Source: an uncultured bacterium (GTDB taxonomy: Bacteria > Bacillota > Clostridia > Lachnospirales > Lachnospiraceae). From it: a DNA stretch of 64,000 nucleotides. The notes beneath the pieces were generated by a model that did not search any database, had not been told where the DNA came from, and saw only the letters and a program-made list of their open reading frames with translations. This document shows positions 55,875 to 64,000 of the stretch, in pieces; within the stretch, counting starts at the first letter, position 1; every line of letters begins with the position of its first letter. The stretch spans positions 62,001 to 126,000 of the forward strand of contig CANDBT010000002.1 in NCBI GenBank assembly GCA_947383005.1. Direction: 5' to 3'. The position numbers and the translations under genes are program-made.

Positions 55875-56551
55875 CAATTTCCGTCTCCAAAAACTTTGTG
55901 AATCGCGCCGGTCTGTACTGCCCATATGGCTAACTGTGTACGATCCCTCAGATTCAGCTTGCTCAAAACCGTGCTGATACAATTTCTGACGGTCCCGTCA
56001 GACAAATTCAGCTTTGCCGCGATCTCTTTATTGGACAGGCCGCTTCCCACCTGGACAATAACCTGCCATTCGCTGTCCTTTAAGCTTGCCGACTGCCGCT
56101 CATCCACCTGAATCGCTATATTGGATTGTGCCATACGCGAAAACAGCCGTACCACCTTAGAGGCAATATCCTCATTAATCATTGCTGTCCCATGATAAAC
56201 CTTATGAACAGCCTCTGTCAGTTCTTTCATGGAAATCCCTTTAAGAAGATAACCGCTGGCACCGTATTTCAGTGCATTAAACACATACTCATCATCATCA
56301 AATGTCGTCAAAATAATGATTTTGATATCCGGGTAATTCTCTTTTATAATCCGGGTACAAACCACTCCGTCCATCTCCGGCATCCGGATATCCATCAGAA
56401 TCACATCCGGCCGTTCTCTCCGCACAGAGCGTATCACTTCCACTCCGTTGGCTACCGCATCGGTCACTTCAAAGCTGTCCTCGCTGTTTAAAATGATCAG
56501 CAAGCTTTGGCGAATCAACTCCTGGTCATCCGCAATCAACACTTTAATCAT
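55874..56551 (-). CDS. NarL/FixJ-family response regulator
   Basis: A 225-residue regulator. The receiver domain has IADDQELIR, phospho-acceptor Asp54 in VILMDIRMPEMDG, and a KGIS lysine. The LuxR-type helix-turn-helix is at about 175-205 (GLSNKEIAAKLNLSDGTVRNCISTVLSKL). The ATG at 56551 has GGAGG and overlaps the end of the kinase gene by 8 bp. It is the partner of the kinase at 56544-57869. Likely targets are the adjacent PTS operon or other sugar genes. Confidence 0.92.
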   Translation of the reverse strand: MIKVLIADDQELIRQSLLIILNSEDSFEVTDAVANGVEVIRSVRRERPDVILMDIRMPEMDGVVCTRIIKENYPDIKIIILTTFDDDEYVFNALKYGASGYLLKGISMKELTEAVHKVYHGTAMINEDIASKVVRLFSRMAQSNIAIQVDERQSASLKDSEWQVIVQVGSGLSNKEIAAKLNLSDGTVRNCISTVLSKLNLRDRTQLAIWAVQTGAIHKVFGDGN

Positions 56552-57869
56552 TTTCTTCCTCCGTCCCCCATCTGATTGGAATACTTGCATCTATCACAAA
56601 TCCATGGTCTCCATGATAGGATAAAGAACCCTTTAGCATATCCAGCCTCTCCTCCATATGATGGAGGCCAAATCCCTTTTGTATATTGCCGCACCCCACT
56701 CCATTATCTTCTATATGGATTTTCAGCATATTGAAATTCCGGCTGATCTGAACCTGCACATGGTTTGCCTTTCCATGGCGGATGGCATTGGTAATGGACT
56801 CCTGCACAATCCGATAGATCACATCCTCCTCATCCTTATTAAACCCTTTCAAAGCCGATTCGATCTGATAAACAATCTCCACTCCCGTAGAATGCTGTGT
56901 CTCCTCCATCATTTGTATAAGCGCCGACTTCAAATCCAGACTTTCCAGTGCATCCGGGCGGAGAGCCTTTACTGACCTGCGGACATCCTTAATCCCCTGT
57001 CTCGCCACACCAGCAATCGCCCGCAACTGCTCTTTTGTAGCTTCCGGAGCTATATCCACCAGCATTACACAAGCGTCAATCCCCGTAATAATCCCTGTCA
57101 GGGAATGGCCCAAGGTGTCATGAATCTCCCTGGCAAGACGGTTCCGTTCCTTCGTCTCTGCCGCCCTTTCCGATTCTCTGGCATATTCCTCCAGCTTTTC
57201 ATTTGCCATCTTCAATTCCTGATTGGCCGCATTCAGCTTCTCGTTCAATCCCCAAATCCGTTCTTTTTCCCTGACCTCCGTCAAAATCATCACAATCGCA
57301 TAGCTGATAAAAACAATCGTATTTAAAGAATTCAAAATATTGCGGACTCCCAACAGCAGGGACTGCACCTCCCTGCTGTAATATGCCCAGCAGTCTTCTG
57401 TAGAAACAATATGATACCCTGCCGACAACAAATCATAATCCAGCAAAATATAAACCACACAGATAGAAGTCACCAAAAGCATCCTCTGCTTCATATCCGA
57501 AAAATAACTCATGGTATCGGCAATAATCAGAAGCACCATGCCTGCATAGCCGAAATTCAGCACGTAACTGATAGCAAATACGATTCCCAACTCCAGAATT
57601 GTTTTCAACAGGAAATGTGATTTGTTTTTACAACGGATGGACAACAAAAGCAGCAGGCACAAGTACAGCCCAATAGATAAAACGGGAAGCTTCCACGGTT
57701 CCATAGGCAGCCGTTTTACCCTTATCAAAAATTCCATCGCAGAATTTTCATAAATATATCCAGATAAACTATACACGGTCACCATCGTCATATACAGAAT
57801 GATAACCATATTCAGATTTTTCATCGTGCTCAGCACCAAATCCGGAAAACGCTCCCTTTCCCTTTCCAT
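56544..57869 (-). CDS. DesK/NarX-type sensor histidine kinase
   Basis: A 441-residue kinase of the HisKA_3 class. About six membrane helices occupy residues 18-200, with only short outside loops, followed by a coiled coil (KLNAANQELKMANEKLEEYARESERA) and the phospho-accepting His250 in REIHDTLGHSLTG. The ATPase has IVQESITNAIRHGKA and EDNGVGCGNIQKGFGLHHMEERL. The start ATG at 57869 follows GAGGGG; a longer frame starts with a TTG and is unlikely. With no sensor domain of its own, it probably gets its signal from the RbsB-like protein encoded just upstream. Confidence 0.9.
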   Translation of the reverse strand: MERERERFPDLVLSTMKNLNMVIILYMTMVTVYSLSGYIYENSAMEFLIRVKRLPMEPWKLPVLSIGLYLCLLLLLSIRCKNKSHFLLKTILELGIVFAISYVLNFGYAGMVLLIIADTMSYFSDMKQRMLLVTSICVVYILLDYDLLSAGYHIVSTEDCWAYYSREVQSLLLGVRNILNSLNTIVFISYAIVMILTEVREKERIWGLNEKLNAANQELKMANEKLEEYARESERAAETKERNRLAREIHDTLGHSLTGIITGIDACVMLVDIAPEATKEQLRAIAGVARQGIKDVRRSVKALRPDALESLDLKSALIQMMEETQHSTGVEIVYQIESALKGFNKDEEDVIYRIVQESITNAIRHGKANHVQVQISRNFNMLKIHIEDNGVGCGNIQKGFGLHHMEERLDMLKGSLSYHGDHGFVIDASIPIRWGTEEEND

Positions 57870-57901
57870 TCCCAACCCCTCTTTTTTCTCATACTCCGTT
57901 T

Positions 57902-58873
57902 TTACTGCCAACGATCAATGCTGTACTGCTCCACATTTTCTTTTGTCACCAGCTCTACTGGTACCCGAATCTTTTTTTCCACGGTTTTCCCGTCTAAAAG
58001 GCAATAAATCGTATCTGCAGCTATCTGACCGATTCGGGACGGAAACTGCGCCGCGGAAGCGGACATCATCCCTTCTTTAATCAATGCCTTGGCATCCGGG
58101 GAGGCATCAATGCCATACACCTTCACTTGTTCTGACATCCCGTGCTCATCCAAGGCGGCTGCCACTCCCACGGCTGCCAAATCATTGAGGCAAAACACAC
58201 TGTCAAAAGAAATCCCCTCCTGAATCGCTTCCTGCATTTTCGGCATGGCGATTTCCAACTGGCCATCACAGTTAATGCGTTTCACAACATGGATCCCGTC
58301 ATTTTCCTCTACCGCATCCAAAAAACCCTGCACTCTGTCCTGACCGGATTTTGCCACATCATGCGTCATAACAATCAGATTTGACTTTTTATTCTGTTCT
58401 GCAAAATACTGGCCAACCAACTGGCCGGCGCCGTAGTTATCTGAGGTAATCGTGCAATCTGCCACACTGTCCTCTTCCAAATCCGTATCCACCACAACAA
58501 TAAAAACTCCCTGTGTTTTTGCCTTTTGTAAGATATCAGACAGGCTTTTCCAATCCACCGGCGTCACCACCAAAACATCAATCCCCATCCGCAGCATTTC
58601 CTCAATCTGTTCAATCTGCCTGTCCACATTGAGGGCAGGGTCCCGCAGCACCATCCGATCTCCCTCAATCTCCACCTGATTGCTGATCTCCTCATTGAGG
58701 ATTTTATAAAACTCATTATTCATTGTCATGTAACTTACACCGATGAGACGGCTGTTCTCCTTCTGTTCCAGAGAATAGTCCCTGCCGCTGAAACGGGCTC
58801 CCGCCAGTAAAAATACGGGCAGATATAAAAGGAAATTAAATATCATAAATATTTTTCGGAAATTTGTGCTCAT
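57902..58873 (-). CDS. RbsB-like sugar-binding protein of a sensory operon
   Basis: A 323-residue periplasmic-binding-protein fold (family 4 type). An N-terminal hydrophobic helix (IFMIFNFLLYLPVFLLAGARF) without lipobox probably anchors it, then RLIGVSYMTMNNEFYKILNEEISNQVEI, VLVVTPVDWKSL, CTITSDNYGAGQLVGQYF, VFCLNDLAAVGVAAAL and VYGIDASPDAKALIKEGMMSASAAQFP. It is the first gene of an operon with a kinase and a regulator, like the XylFII-LytS-YesN sensors of clostridia. A role as co-sensor is therefore likely. RBS AAGGTG. Confidence 0.88.
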   Translation of the reverse strand: MSTNFRKIFMIFNFLLYLPVFLLAGARFSGRDYSLEQKENSRLIGVSYMTMNNEFYKILNEEISNQVEIEGDRMVLRDPALNVDRQIEQIEEMLRMGIDVLVVTPVDWKSLSDILQKAKTQGVFIVVVDTDLEEDSVADCTITSDNYGAGQLVGQYFAEQNKKSNLIVMTHDVAKSGQDRVQGFLDAVEENDGIHVVKRINCDGQLEIAMPKMQEAIQEGISFDSVFCLNDLAAVGVAAALDEHGMSEQVKVYGIDASPDAKALIKEGMMSASAAQFPSRIGQIAADTIYCLLDGKTVEKKIRVPVELVTKENVEQYSIDRWQ

Positions 58874-59050
58874 TTTATCACCTTAACGCTTTTATGCTCC
58901 CAATATTCTTTATCCACACTGAATCTATCCCCAAAAACCCCGCATCCCATTATGTAAAGAAAAAATGAGCCAAAGCCGCCGTCCCTGTATTTTGTCAATC
59001 AATACTTCACGGATAAACCTTGGTCATCCTGTCCGCCAACCTACATCTTT

Positions 59051-59081
59051 ATTATAAACCATCCTGTACCCGTATAGTCAA
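59051..59081 (-). promoter_or_regulatory. Promoter of the sensory operon
   Basis: On the minus strand TTGACT (59076-59081) and TATAAT (59051-59056) with a 19-bp spacer, or TTATAA with 18. It lies 180 bp upstream of the RbsB-like gene and just after a terminator. The leader of about 170 nt shows no riboswitch that I recognise. Confidence 0.45.
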
Positions 59082-59104
59082 GAGAAAAATCACCGCCGGT
59101 ACAG

Positions 59105-59137
59105 AAAAATGCAGCCGCCCTTTTTCAGGCAGCTGCA
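59105..59137 (-). terminator. Terminator of the 157-residue gene
   Basis: On the minus strand TGCAGCTGCC pairs with GGCGGCTGCA (one wobble) and is followed by TTTTT. It lies 66 bp after the stop. Confidence 0.88.
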
Positions 59138-59203
59138 CTTTATCAGCTTTCTGTAACCCCACCCTGTTCCATTTTCTTCAAAAGCTGGCAAGCGACTCCC
59201 ACT

Positions 59204-59677
59204 TTACACGCTTACATCCACATTGACGCCTGTTTCCACGGCCGCCTCCACAGCTCCGCCTGTCTCATCATATGCCATATTTTGCACACCATCCACCGGA
59301 ACCGAGACCGCGGAGCCATCCATCTGAGTCCTTCCTTCCTCGCTGATTTGGACCGTATCCGGATCTGCATTTTCCTTTTTCGCCGTCTCAGCCTTCTTTT
59401 CCTGTTCCTCGCGCTCTTTGCTCCTCGCCTCGATAAGCTCCTCCTGACGCAGCTTCTCCTTTTCCTTTGCCTCCTTTGCATCAAGCTTCATTCCCTCGCT
59501 GGCTTTTTCACCATAATCTGCCGCCTGTTCCGTCAGCCCTGCCGCGTAACCCAGCGCCCGCTGCATCTTTTCCGTGTCTCCCTTGCGCTCTGCCTCATCT
59601 GCCACACTCATGGGAATAGAAAGCATACGGATATTGGCGTTAGCTCCTGACAGACCTTCCATGGTTTTTGCATTCAT
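59204..59677 (-). CDS. Charged helical protein, unknown function
   Basis: A 157-residue hydrophilic protein. It starts MNAKTMEGLSGANANIRMLSIPMSVADEAERKG, then a long Lys/Glu helix (DAKEAKEKEKLRQEELIEARSKEREEQEKKAETAKKE) that probably forms a coiled coil, and an acidic C-terminus rich in Val, Gly and Asp. No signal peptide. RBS GGAGG seven bases before the ATG, which supports real expression. It is similar in character to 33546-34115 and also follows a GHKL kinase gene. No family is recognised. Confidence 0.78.
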   Translation of the reverse strand: MNAKTMEGLSGANANIRMLSIPMSVADEAERKGDTEKMQRALGYAAGLTEQAADYGEKASEGMKLDAKEAKEKEKLRQEELIEARSKEREEQEKKAETAKKENADPDTVQISEEGRTQMDGSAVSVPVDGVQNMAYDETGGAVEAAVETGVNVDVSV

Positions 59678-59868
59678 ATGATAACCTCCTTCGTCTGAAT
59701 CGCTCTCCTGAATATTTACGTGGGACTGTAAATCTGCCGCCCTGTTTCTTGTTTCGGCGTAAGTAAAAGAATGCTAAGATCCCTGTAACATAAGGGTACT
59801 TTGACGTCATATGTGGCCAGATATACAAATGCTCATGAAAAACAGCCCTTTTCAAACACGCATTGACA

Positions 59869-61296
59869 TTACAACGTATTTTGGGCCTGCTGGTACAGCG
59901 GCAGCAGAATCGATATAGTAAAAACCCCGTTTTCCGCTTCCGTATGTACTGCCCCGTTATATTTTTCTGCCGCCGCCTGAATATTCCTCAATCCCAGGCC
60001 ATGCACTCCGGGATTTTCCTTCCTGCTCCTTAAAATCTCCTGGCTGTCCGCCAGATCCGTGCTGTTTTGCACTTCCAAAAAAAGACATTTCTTCACGGTT
60101 CCCATATAAATCCGGATAAACGGCTCATCCCCGGCTTCCACCCTTTTCCCCGCTATTCCTCCAGTCTCAGACATGGCATTCTCCTGTAGCCGGAAACAGG
60201 CTTCCAGGGCATTGTCCAAAATATTTCCCACAATAATACACAAATCCGTCTCCTTCACCGGGCAATCTGCCGACAGCCTCGCGTCACACTGCCATCGGAT
60301 TTTTTTCTCTGCAGCCTGTCTCCTTTTATGATAGAGAAGGGCATCAATCACCAGACTTCCGGTGACTTCATCCTCTGCTTCCACGCCTCCTGTCTCTGCC
60401 ATCTCCCGCAGATAGCTGCCGGCCTTCTCCCATTGCCGGTTCTGCACCAGGCTTTGCAGGGCAATCACGTGATTTTTTATGTCATGTCTCAGACGCTCCG
60501 TCTGCCTGTACTGCTCCTCCATCATTTGATAACACATTACCTGAGAGCGATATTCCTCCCCTGCCCTTTCCTCCCGGGCCATCCGCTCCATACCAAATAC
60601 AAGAGCCCCTGCGGCCGCCATGGCCAAGCCGGTAAACATGCACATGGCGCTATGGCTGATAAGCTGGTTCCCATATAGCCCATATCTTCCCCAATCCTGG
60701 ACCAGGATTCCGTTGCTGGCAGCCCAGTTAGCTAAATCCGTCACCAGGACAGTACAAAAAAGTGACATGGACAAAGACAGATACCAACTCTTCCTCTTTT
60801 CCTCAAAAACTGCCTCCAAGGGTTTTGACAACAGCATGATGGCAGACGTGCCTGCCCCGTAAGTCATCAGCATGATGATTCGGTCGGTCCACACTCCTGT
60901 CGTGGCAATCTGTCCGCCGCCTGCCGTCATATGAGTCAAAATCAATCCCAGGCAACACAGGAAAGACTCACTGAAATTTAAAATCAAACTGCCCATCACC
61001 AGCAAGATAACTGCAGCCAGGAGTTTTTTCTCCCTCTCATCCCGAAACACCGCCATAACCAGCCCCACGAACACCCCATGGCTGCACATGGCATAGAGAA
61101 TATAAGGAATGTCCGTATATTTTAAATATAAGGCCATAAGCCCCCCCATAACAGCTAAAAGAAGCCCGGCAAAAACTCCCTCTTCCCGCCACGTCCCCTT
61201 TAAATGCTTTCTGAAAAAATGAGAAACACGCCAGACATATAAAAGGTAAGCAATCAATGGCAAAAAGACATCCCATCCCCCTGCTGCCTGCCTCAT
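59869..61296 (-). CDS. GHKL-domain sensor histidine kinase
   Basis: A 475-residue membrane kinase of the AgrC-like type. About seven helices lie in residues 8-235, then a coiled coil and His271 in ERLRHDIKNHVIALQSL. GHKL motifs: CIIVGNILDNALEAC and GVHGLGLRNIQAAAEKYNGAV. The ATG at 61296 overlaps the regulator stop (ATGA) and follows GGGGGA; the upstream in-frame extension is not needed. It forms an intact pair with 61293-62009. No peptide precursor gene is found beside it. Confidence 0.9.
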   Translation of the reverse strand: MRQAAGGWDVFLPLIAYLLYVWRVSHFFRKHLKGTWREEGVFAGLLLAVMGGLMALYLKYTDIPYILYAMCSHGVFVGLVMAVFRDEREKKLLAAVILLVMGSLILNFSESFLCCLGLILTHMTAGGGQIATTGVWTDRIIMLMTYGAGTSAIMLLSKPLEAVFEEKRKSWYLSLSMSLFCTVLVTDLANWAASNGILVQDWGRYGLYGNQLISHSAMCMFTGLAMAAAGALVFGMERMAREERAGEEYRSQVMCYQMMEEQYRQTERLRHDIKNHVIALQSLVQNRQWEKAGSYLREMAETGGVEAEDEVTGSLVIDALLYHKRRQAAEKKIRWQCDARLSADCPVKETDLCIIVGNILDNALEACFRLQENAMSETGGIAGKRVEAGDEPFIRIYMGTVKKCLFLEVQNSTDLADSQEILRSRKENPGVHGLGLRNIQAAAEKYNGAVHTEAENGVFTISILLPLYQQAQNTL

Positions 61297-62009
61297 AGGA
61301 TTCCCCCATTCTCTCTCATACAAGCCAGAACCGCCTGGCAAAATGCTTCGTATCTGCGCCGGGCAATGGCAATCTTCTCTCCGTTTTCAAGTATTGCCTC
61401 CCGGCGGTTATAAACCTCCACATGCTTCAAATTGATCAGATAGCTTTTGTGGCATCGGAAAAAAGACCTTCCCTCAAGCTGTTTTTCCAAAATCCCGATC
61501 TGTTCATAATAGGTAAAGATCTCTCTGTCCTGATGAACATCAATCTGCCTGCCTCGGATTTCAAAATACCAGACAGAATCCAAAAAAATTTTTCTTCTCT
61601 GACGCTCCCTGCTCACCACGATATAATCCCGACAGGCACGCCGCTCTTTATCCACCGCACGCCGCAAGACAGACTTCAATTTCCCGTCGTCTACCGGCTT
61701 GATCAGATAGTGGAATGCCTCCACATCATAAGCATCCCACACATAACTGCGGCTGGAAGTAAGAAAAATCAAGGTTTTTTCAAAAGCCATCTCCCGGCAT
61801 CGTCTGGCTGTCTCCATACCATCCATACCGGTCATGAGAATATCCAAAAAAATCAAGTCAAACCGTTCCAGTACTTTAAGCAGCTCCTGTCCGCTGCCAA
61901 ACTGCTCCACAACGCAAGATATCCCCATCTCTCCCATCAGCTTCCGAATCCTTGCCGATATCTCCAAACATTCCAAAAGCTGGTCATCACAAACCGCGAT
62001 TGATACCAT
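61293..62009 (-). CDS. LytTR-family response regulator
   Basis: A 238-residue regulator of the AgrA/LytR type. Receiver: VSIAVCDDQLLE, Asp56 in LIFLDILM, LIKPVD. LytTR: DYIVVSRERQRRKIFLDSVWYFEIRGRQIDV and FFRCHKSYLINLKHVEVYNRREAIL. The start ATG at 62009 has AGAAGG. It is translationally coupled with its kinase. It is a paralogue of the regulator at 46267-46983. A family A array lies upstream. Confidence 0.92.
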   Translation of the reverse strand: MVSIAVCDDQLLECLEISARIRKLMGEMGISCVVEQFGSGQELLKVLERFDLIFLDILMTGMDGMETARRCREMAFEKTLIFLTSSRSYVWDAYDVEAFHYLIKPVDDGKLKSVLRRAVDKERRACRDYIVVSRERQRRKIFLDSVWYFEIRGRQIDVHQDREIFTYYEQIGILEKQLEGRSFFRCHKSYLINLKHVEVYNRREAILENGEKIAIARRRYEAFCQAVLACMRENGGIL

Positions 62010-62079
62010 AATTCTACCTTCTCTCTTTATGGGAAAACGATTATCCCTACACTCCGGCCTCCAAAGCCGCTTCAATCCC

Positions 62080-62310
62080 TGTTACAGAAATCGCTTTGCA
62101 ATTTCCGATAAGTTATATTACAGGAACCGCTACGCGAACCCTGTAATCGGATTTACGGCGCAAAGAACGCGCCTTTTATCGGAAATCGCTTTGCAATTTC
62201 CGATAAGTTATATTACAGGAACCGCTACGCGAACCCTGTAATCGGATTTACGGCGCAAAGAACGCGCCTTTTATCGGAAATCGCTTTGCAATTTCCGATA
62301 AGTTATATTA
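62080..62310. repeat. Family A tandem array, inverse orientation
   Basis: P1 ends recur at 62106, 62201 and 62296, exactly 95 bp apart. The order is reversed relative to the other arrays, so transcription of the LytTR operon reads the opposite strand. P1 is TATCGGAAATCGCTTTGCAATTTCCGATA and P3 is TTACAGGAACCGCTACGCGAACCCTGTAA. P3 and P2 are repeated without differences by eye. The first unit is incomplete. Confidence 0.9.
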
Positions 62311-62463
62311 TTATATCGGCAAAAATCTTTTAAAAATAGTTTACCTGTAATGAACGGGAGAAAATTTGTTATAACTGGTATATCCTTTCCCCAAAGCCAT
62401 TCTAAAATGTCATTTCCATTTTTTGCGTTTTCCATTACACGGAAAACCCCTCTTGACAAACGT

Positions 62464-62471
62464 GATATAAT
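62464..62471 (+). promoter_or_regulatory. Extended -10 promoter of the L25 gene
   Basis: TGATATAAT (TGnTATAAT form, with TATAAT at 62466-62471), about 95 bp upstream of the start. No good -35 at 17 bp is present. Confidence 0.5.
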
Positions 62472-62564
62472 AGAATCGTAACAAAAAACACAACTTAACA
62501 AACCTGCTTGTGGAACATAGCTGTAGGCTGCTAAGCGTGATTCAGTATTTGGAGGAAAAGATAA

Positions 62565-63140
62565 ATGAATACTTTAAAAGCTGAAAAGAGGGACTTGTCC
62601 ATCAAAGCGAAAAAACTCAGACGCGAAGGATTTGTAACAGGTAATCTGTATGGCCATGCACTGAAGGAATCTATTCCCTTACAAATGGAGAAAAGCGCCA
62701 TCGACCGTCTTCTGAAGGTAGAGAGAAAAGGCGGAAGGGTTATGCTGGATGTGGACGGACAGACTTATAACACTTTGATTAAAGAAGTGGATTATAACGC
62801 CCTGCGGGGTTATGTCAATGAAATTGATTTTCAGGCCCTGGTAAGCGACGAAAAGGTGCATTCTACTGCCGAAGTGCATCTGGTCAATTTGGAAAAGCTG
62901 GCTACAGGCGTACCGCAGCAGATGCTGCACGAAATTGCATTCAAAGCGCTTCCCGCCGCACTGGTAGAGAAGGTCGAAGTGGATGTGAGTACCTTGAAAG
63001 TCGGGGATACCGTCCGGGTGAAGGATCTGCCTATCGCCCAGAGCAAGGACGTGGATGTGACGATGGATCCGGAGACGACAGTCGTAACCATTACGGAGGT
63101 TCATGCATCTGCTGCCGCTGATACGGAAGCTGCCGAATAA
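62565..63140 (+). CDS. rplY: Ribosomal protein L25/TL5 (general stress protein Ctc)
   Basis: A 191-residue protein of the long L25 form with two domains. The N-terminal 5S-rRNA-binding domain (about 1-90) starts TLKAEKRDLSIKAKKLRREGFVTGNLYGH and the C-terminal beta domain contains VEKVEVDVSTLKVGDTVRVKDLPI. The tail ASAAADTEAAE is low-complexity, as often seen. It binds 5S rRNA in the 50S subunit's central protuberance. RBS GGAGG. It is a single-gene unit on the plus strand between a LytTR operon and a glycosidase gene. Confidence 0.93.
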   Translation: MNTLKAEKRDLSIKAKKLRREGFVTGNLYGHALKESIPLQMEKSAIDRLLKVERKGGRVMLDVDGQTYNTLIKEVDYNALRGYVNEIDFQALVSDEKVHSTAEVHLVNLEKLATGVPQQMLHEIAFKALPAALVEKVEVDVSTLKVGDTVRVKDLPIAQSKDVDVTMDPETTVVTITEVHASAAADTEAAE

Positions 63141-63238
63141 TCCAAATAGAAATAACCGAACTATCCTGCCTGGAAATTTCTTTCCAGGCAGAGAATTTTT
63201 TCCTGGCCGCAGCCCAATCACTGTACTTCTGTACGATA

Positions 63239-64000
63239 TTACCCATTGCCAAATGTCAACCCAAAATCCAATTCATAGTAGTTTCCCACCGCGTCCCGAT
63301 AAGCATATGCTTTTCCGTTTTCATCCTTCAGGTTTTCTGACATATACCGGTCTTTATCATATCCCGGCACATCATTGGGACTGGCACAGATTCCCTGCTT
63401 ATCTACAGCAAGCACTTCGTCATTTCTCGGCAAGGTAATCGGGAGCTTTCCAACGGGAGCAAACCTGCCGAATATCACATCCAAAACAGCGGACTGCTCC
63501 GTATCAAATCCCACAGTCAAAGCATCCAGATATGGCTCCGCATTGCCGACTTCCCAGGCTAGCGTGATATTCAGATTTCCCACCACTTTCCCACCGTTTT
63601 TATGAACAGCGTCAGCGATCTCTTTTATGCGGCCTGCTCCGCTTAAGGTAGTCTCTTTGTGGGTTGTTTCGGCCGGACGGCCTTCCATATCCACATCAGG
63701 AATCTCTTTTCCGTCACAAAGATCCAGCTCCAAATAACCTTTTGTCGGGTTAAAATACTCTCCTGAAGAAGGATACAGCATCAATATGGCATAATCTGCT
63801 TTCTCATAGCTTTCAGTCAGCACAAATGTTTTATCTTTCAATTCCTCTCTCAGCTTTGCCGTTACTTTTCCAGCCGTTTGTGCATCTTTATAAAAACATT
63901 CTACATAAACCTTTTTCAGTTTCAGCTTTTCTTCATAAAGAGGCAGCGTCCCGTCATTTTTAAGCAAAACCACGCTTTTTCGATGCGCATCCAAAGCGGA
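63239..64000 (-). CDS. Glycoside hydrolase family 3 protein, C-terminal part (5' end beyond window)
   Basis: The last 253 codons of a protein open to the right edge. SALDAHRKSVVLLKNDGTLPL is the linker and start of the GH3 C-terminal domain. GTAEITVAWEVGN-like NLNITLAWEVGNAEPYLDALTVGFDTEQSAVLDVIFGRFAPVGKLPITLPRND is the typical second half. The catalytic nucleophile domain would be outside. GH3 enzymes are beta-glucosidases, xylosidases or N-acetylglucosaminidases; which one cannot be said. There is no fibronectin-III tail, as the protein ends FGLTFGNG. Confidence 0.88.
   Translation of the reverse strand, partial: SALDAHRKSVVLLKNDGTLPLYEEKLKLKKVYVECFYKDAQTAGKVTAKLREELKDKTFVLTESYEKADYAILMLYPSSGEYFNPTKGYLELDLCDGKEIPDVDMEGRPAETTHKETTLSGAGRIKEIADAVHKNGGKVVGNLNITLAWEVGNAEPYLDALTVGFDTEQSAVLDVIFGRFAPVGKLPITLPRNDEVLAVDKQGICASPNDVPGYDKDRYMSENLKDENGKAYAYRDAVGNYYELDFGLTFGNG

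Noticed and set aside
1-64000. tRNA or rRNA genes, prophage or integrase
   Set aside because: None was seen on either strand by reading; no att-like duplications or phage genes are present.

Overview
The window looks like chromosomal DNA of an anaerobic gut Firmicute, most likely a Lachnospiraceae-type Clostridia. The evidence is strong AGGAGG ribosome binding sites, GHKL/LytTR two-component pairs, a class B sortase with a Gram-positive surface protein, multi-gene sugar ABC and PTS operons, separate IMP cyclohydrolase and AICAR formyltransferase genes, and ZTP and c-di-GMP-I riboswitches. The lineage is an inference; there is no rRNA or tRNA gene to settle it.

Layout. 1-7 kb: clpA (cut by the window edge), clpS, a glycosyltransferase, a CPBP protease, carbamate kinase and the hflK-hflC pair. 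7-11.2 kb: a purine unit read leftwards from a ZTP riboswitch, with IMP cyclohydrolase, a Ser/Thr kinase carrying MORN repeats, and a stand-alone AICAR formyltransferase. 11.2-16 kb: a MacB-like ABC exporter with a large extracytoplasmic partner and a HAD phosphatase. 16.3-23.2 kb: a GntR regulator, a URO-D-family protein, a sugar ABC transporter without ATPase and an L-cysteine desulfidase-like enzyme. 23.6-25.8 kb: a hybrid sensor kinase. 26-33.5 kb: sortase B, a lipoprotein, and a c-di-GMP-riboswitch-controlled thioester adhesin of 1272 residues.

34-47 kb holds a frl-like Amadori-product (fructoselysine-type) catabolic island: frlC, a HAD phosphatase, frlD, two GntR/UTRA regulators, an ABC importer and the frlB-like deglycase, with shared candidate operators. 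It is flanked by an intact GHKL kinase with a wrecked response regulator and, 10 kb away, an intact LytTR regulator with a wrecked kinase. 47-50 kb: a flavin/pyridoxamine-oxidase-fold protein, a LysR regulator and a MATE pump. 50.1-54.3 kb: a mannose-family PTS operon (IIA-IIB-IIC-IID) that also encodes a small membrane protein, a HAD phosphatase and an HPr-like protein lacking both phosphorylation sites. 54.5-58.9 kb: a sensory operon (RbsB-like protein, DesK-type kinase, NarL-type regulator, membrane-anchored sugar-binding protein) just upstream, on the same strand, of the PTS operon. 59.2-62 kb: a LytTR/GHKL pair and a charged small protein. 62.5 kb: ribosomal protein L25/Ctc. The right edge is a GH3 glycosidase fragment.

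The intergenic DNA is unusual. It is crowded with several families of modular palindromic repeats. The clearest is a 95-bp unit of three consecutive hairpins, found in near-exact tandem triplets at three places and as single or partial copies elsewhere, with compensatory changes in the stems. Other families (called B, C and D here) are joined to it and to each other in mosaics. Two further MITE-like inverted-repeat elements lie at about 16.2 and 28.9 kb.
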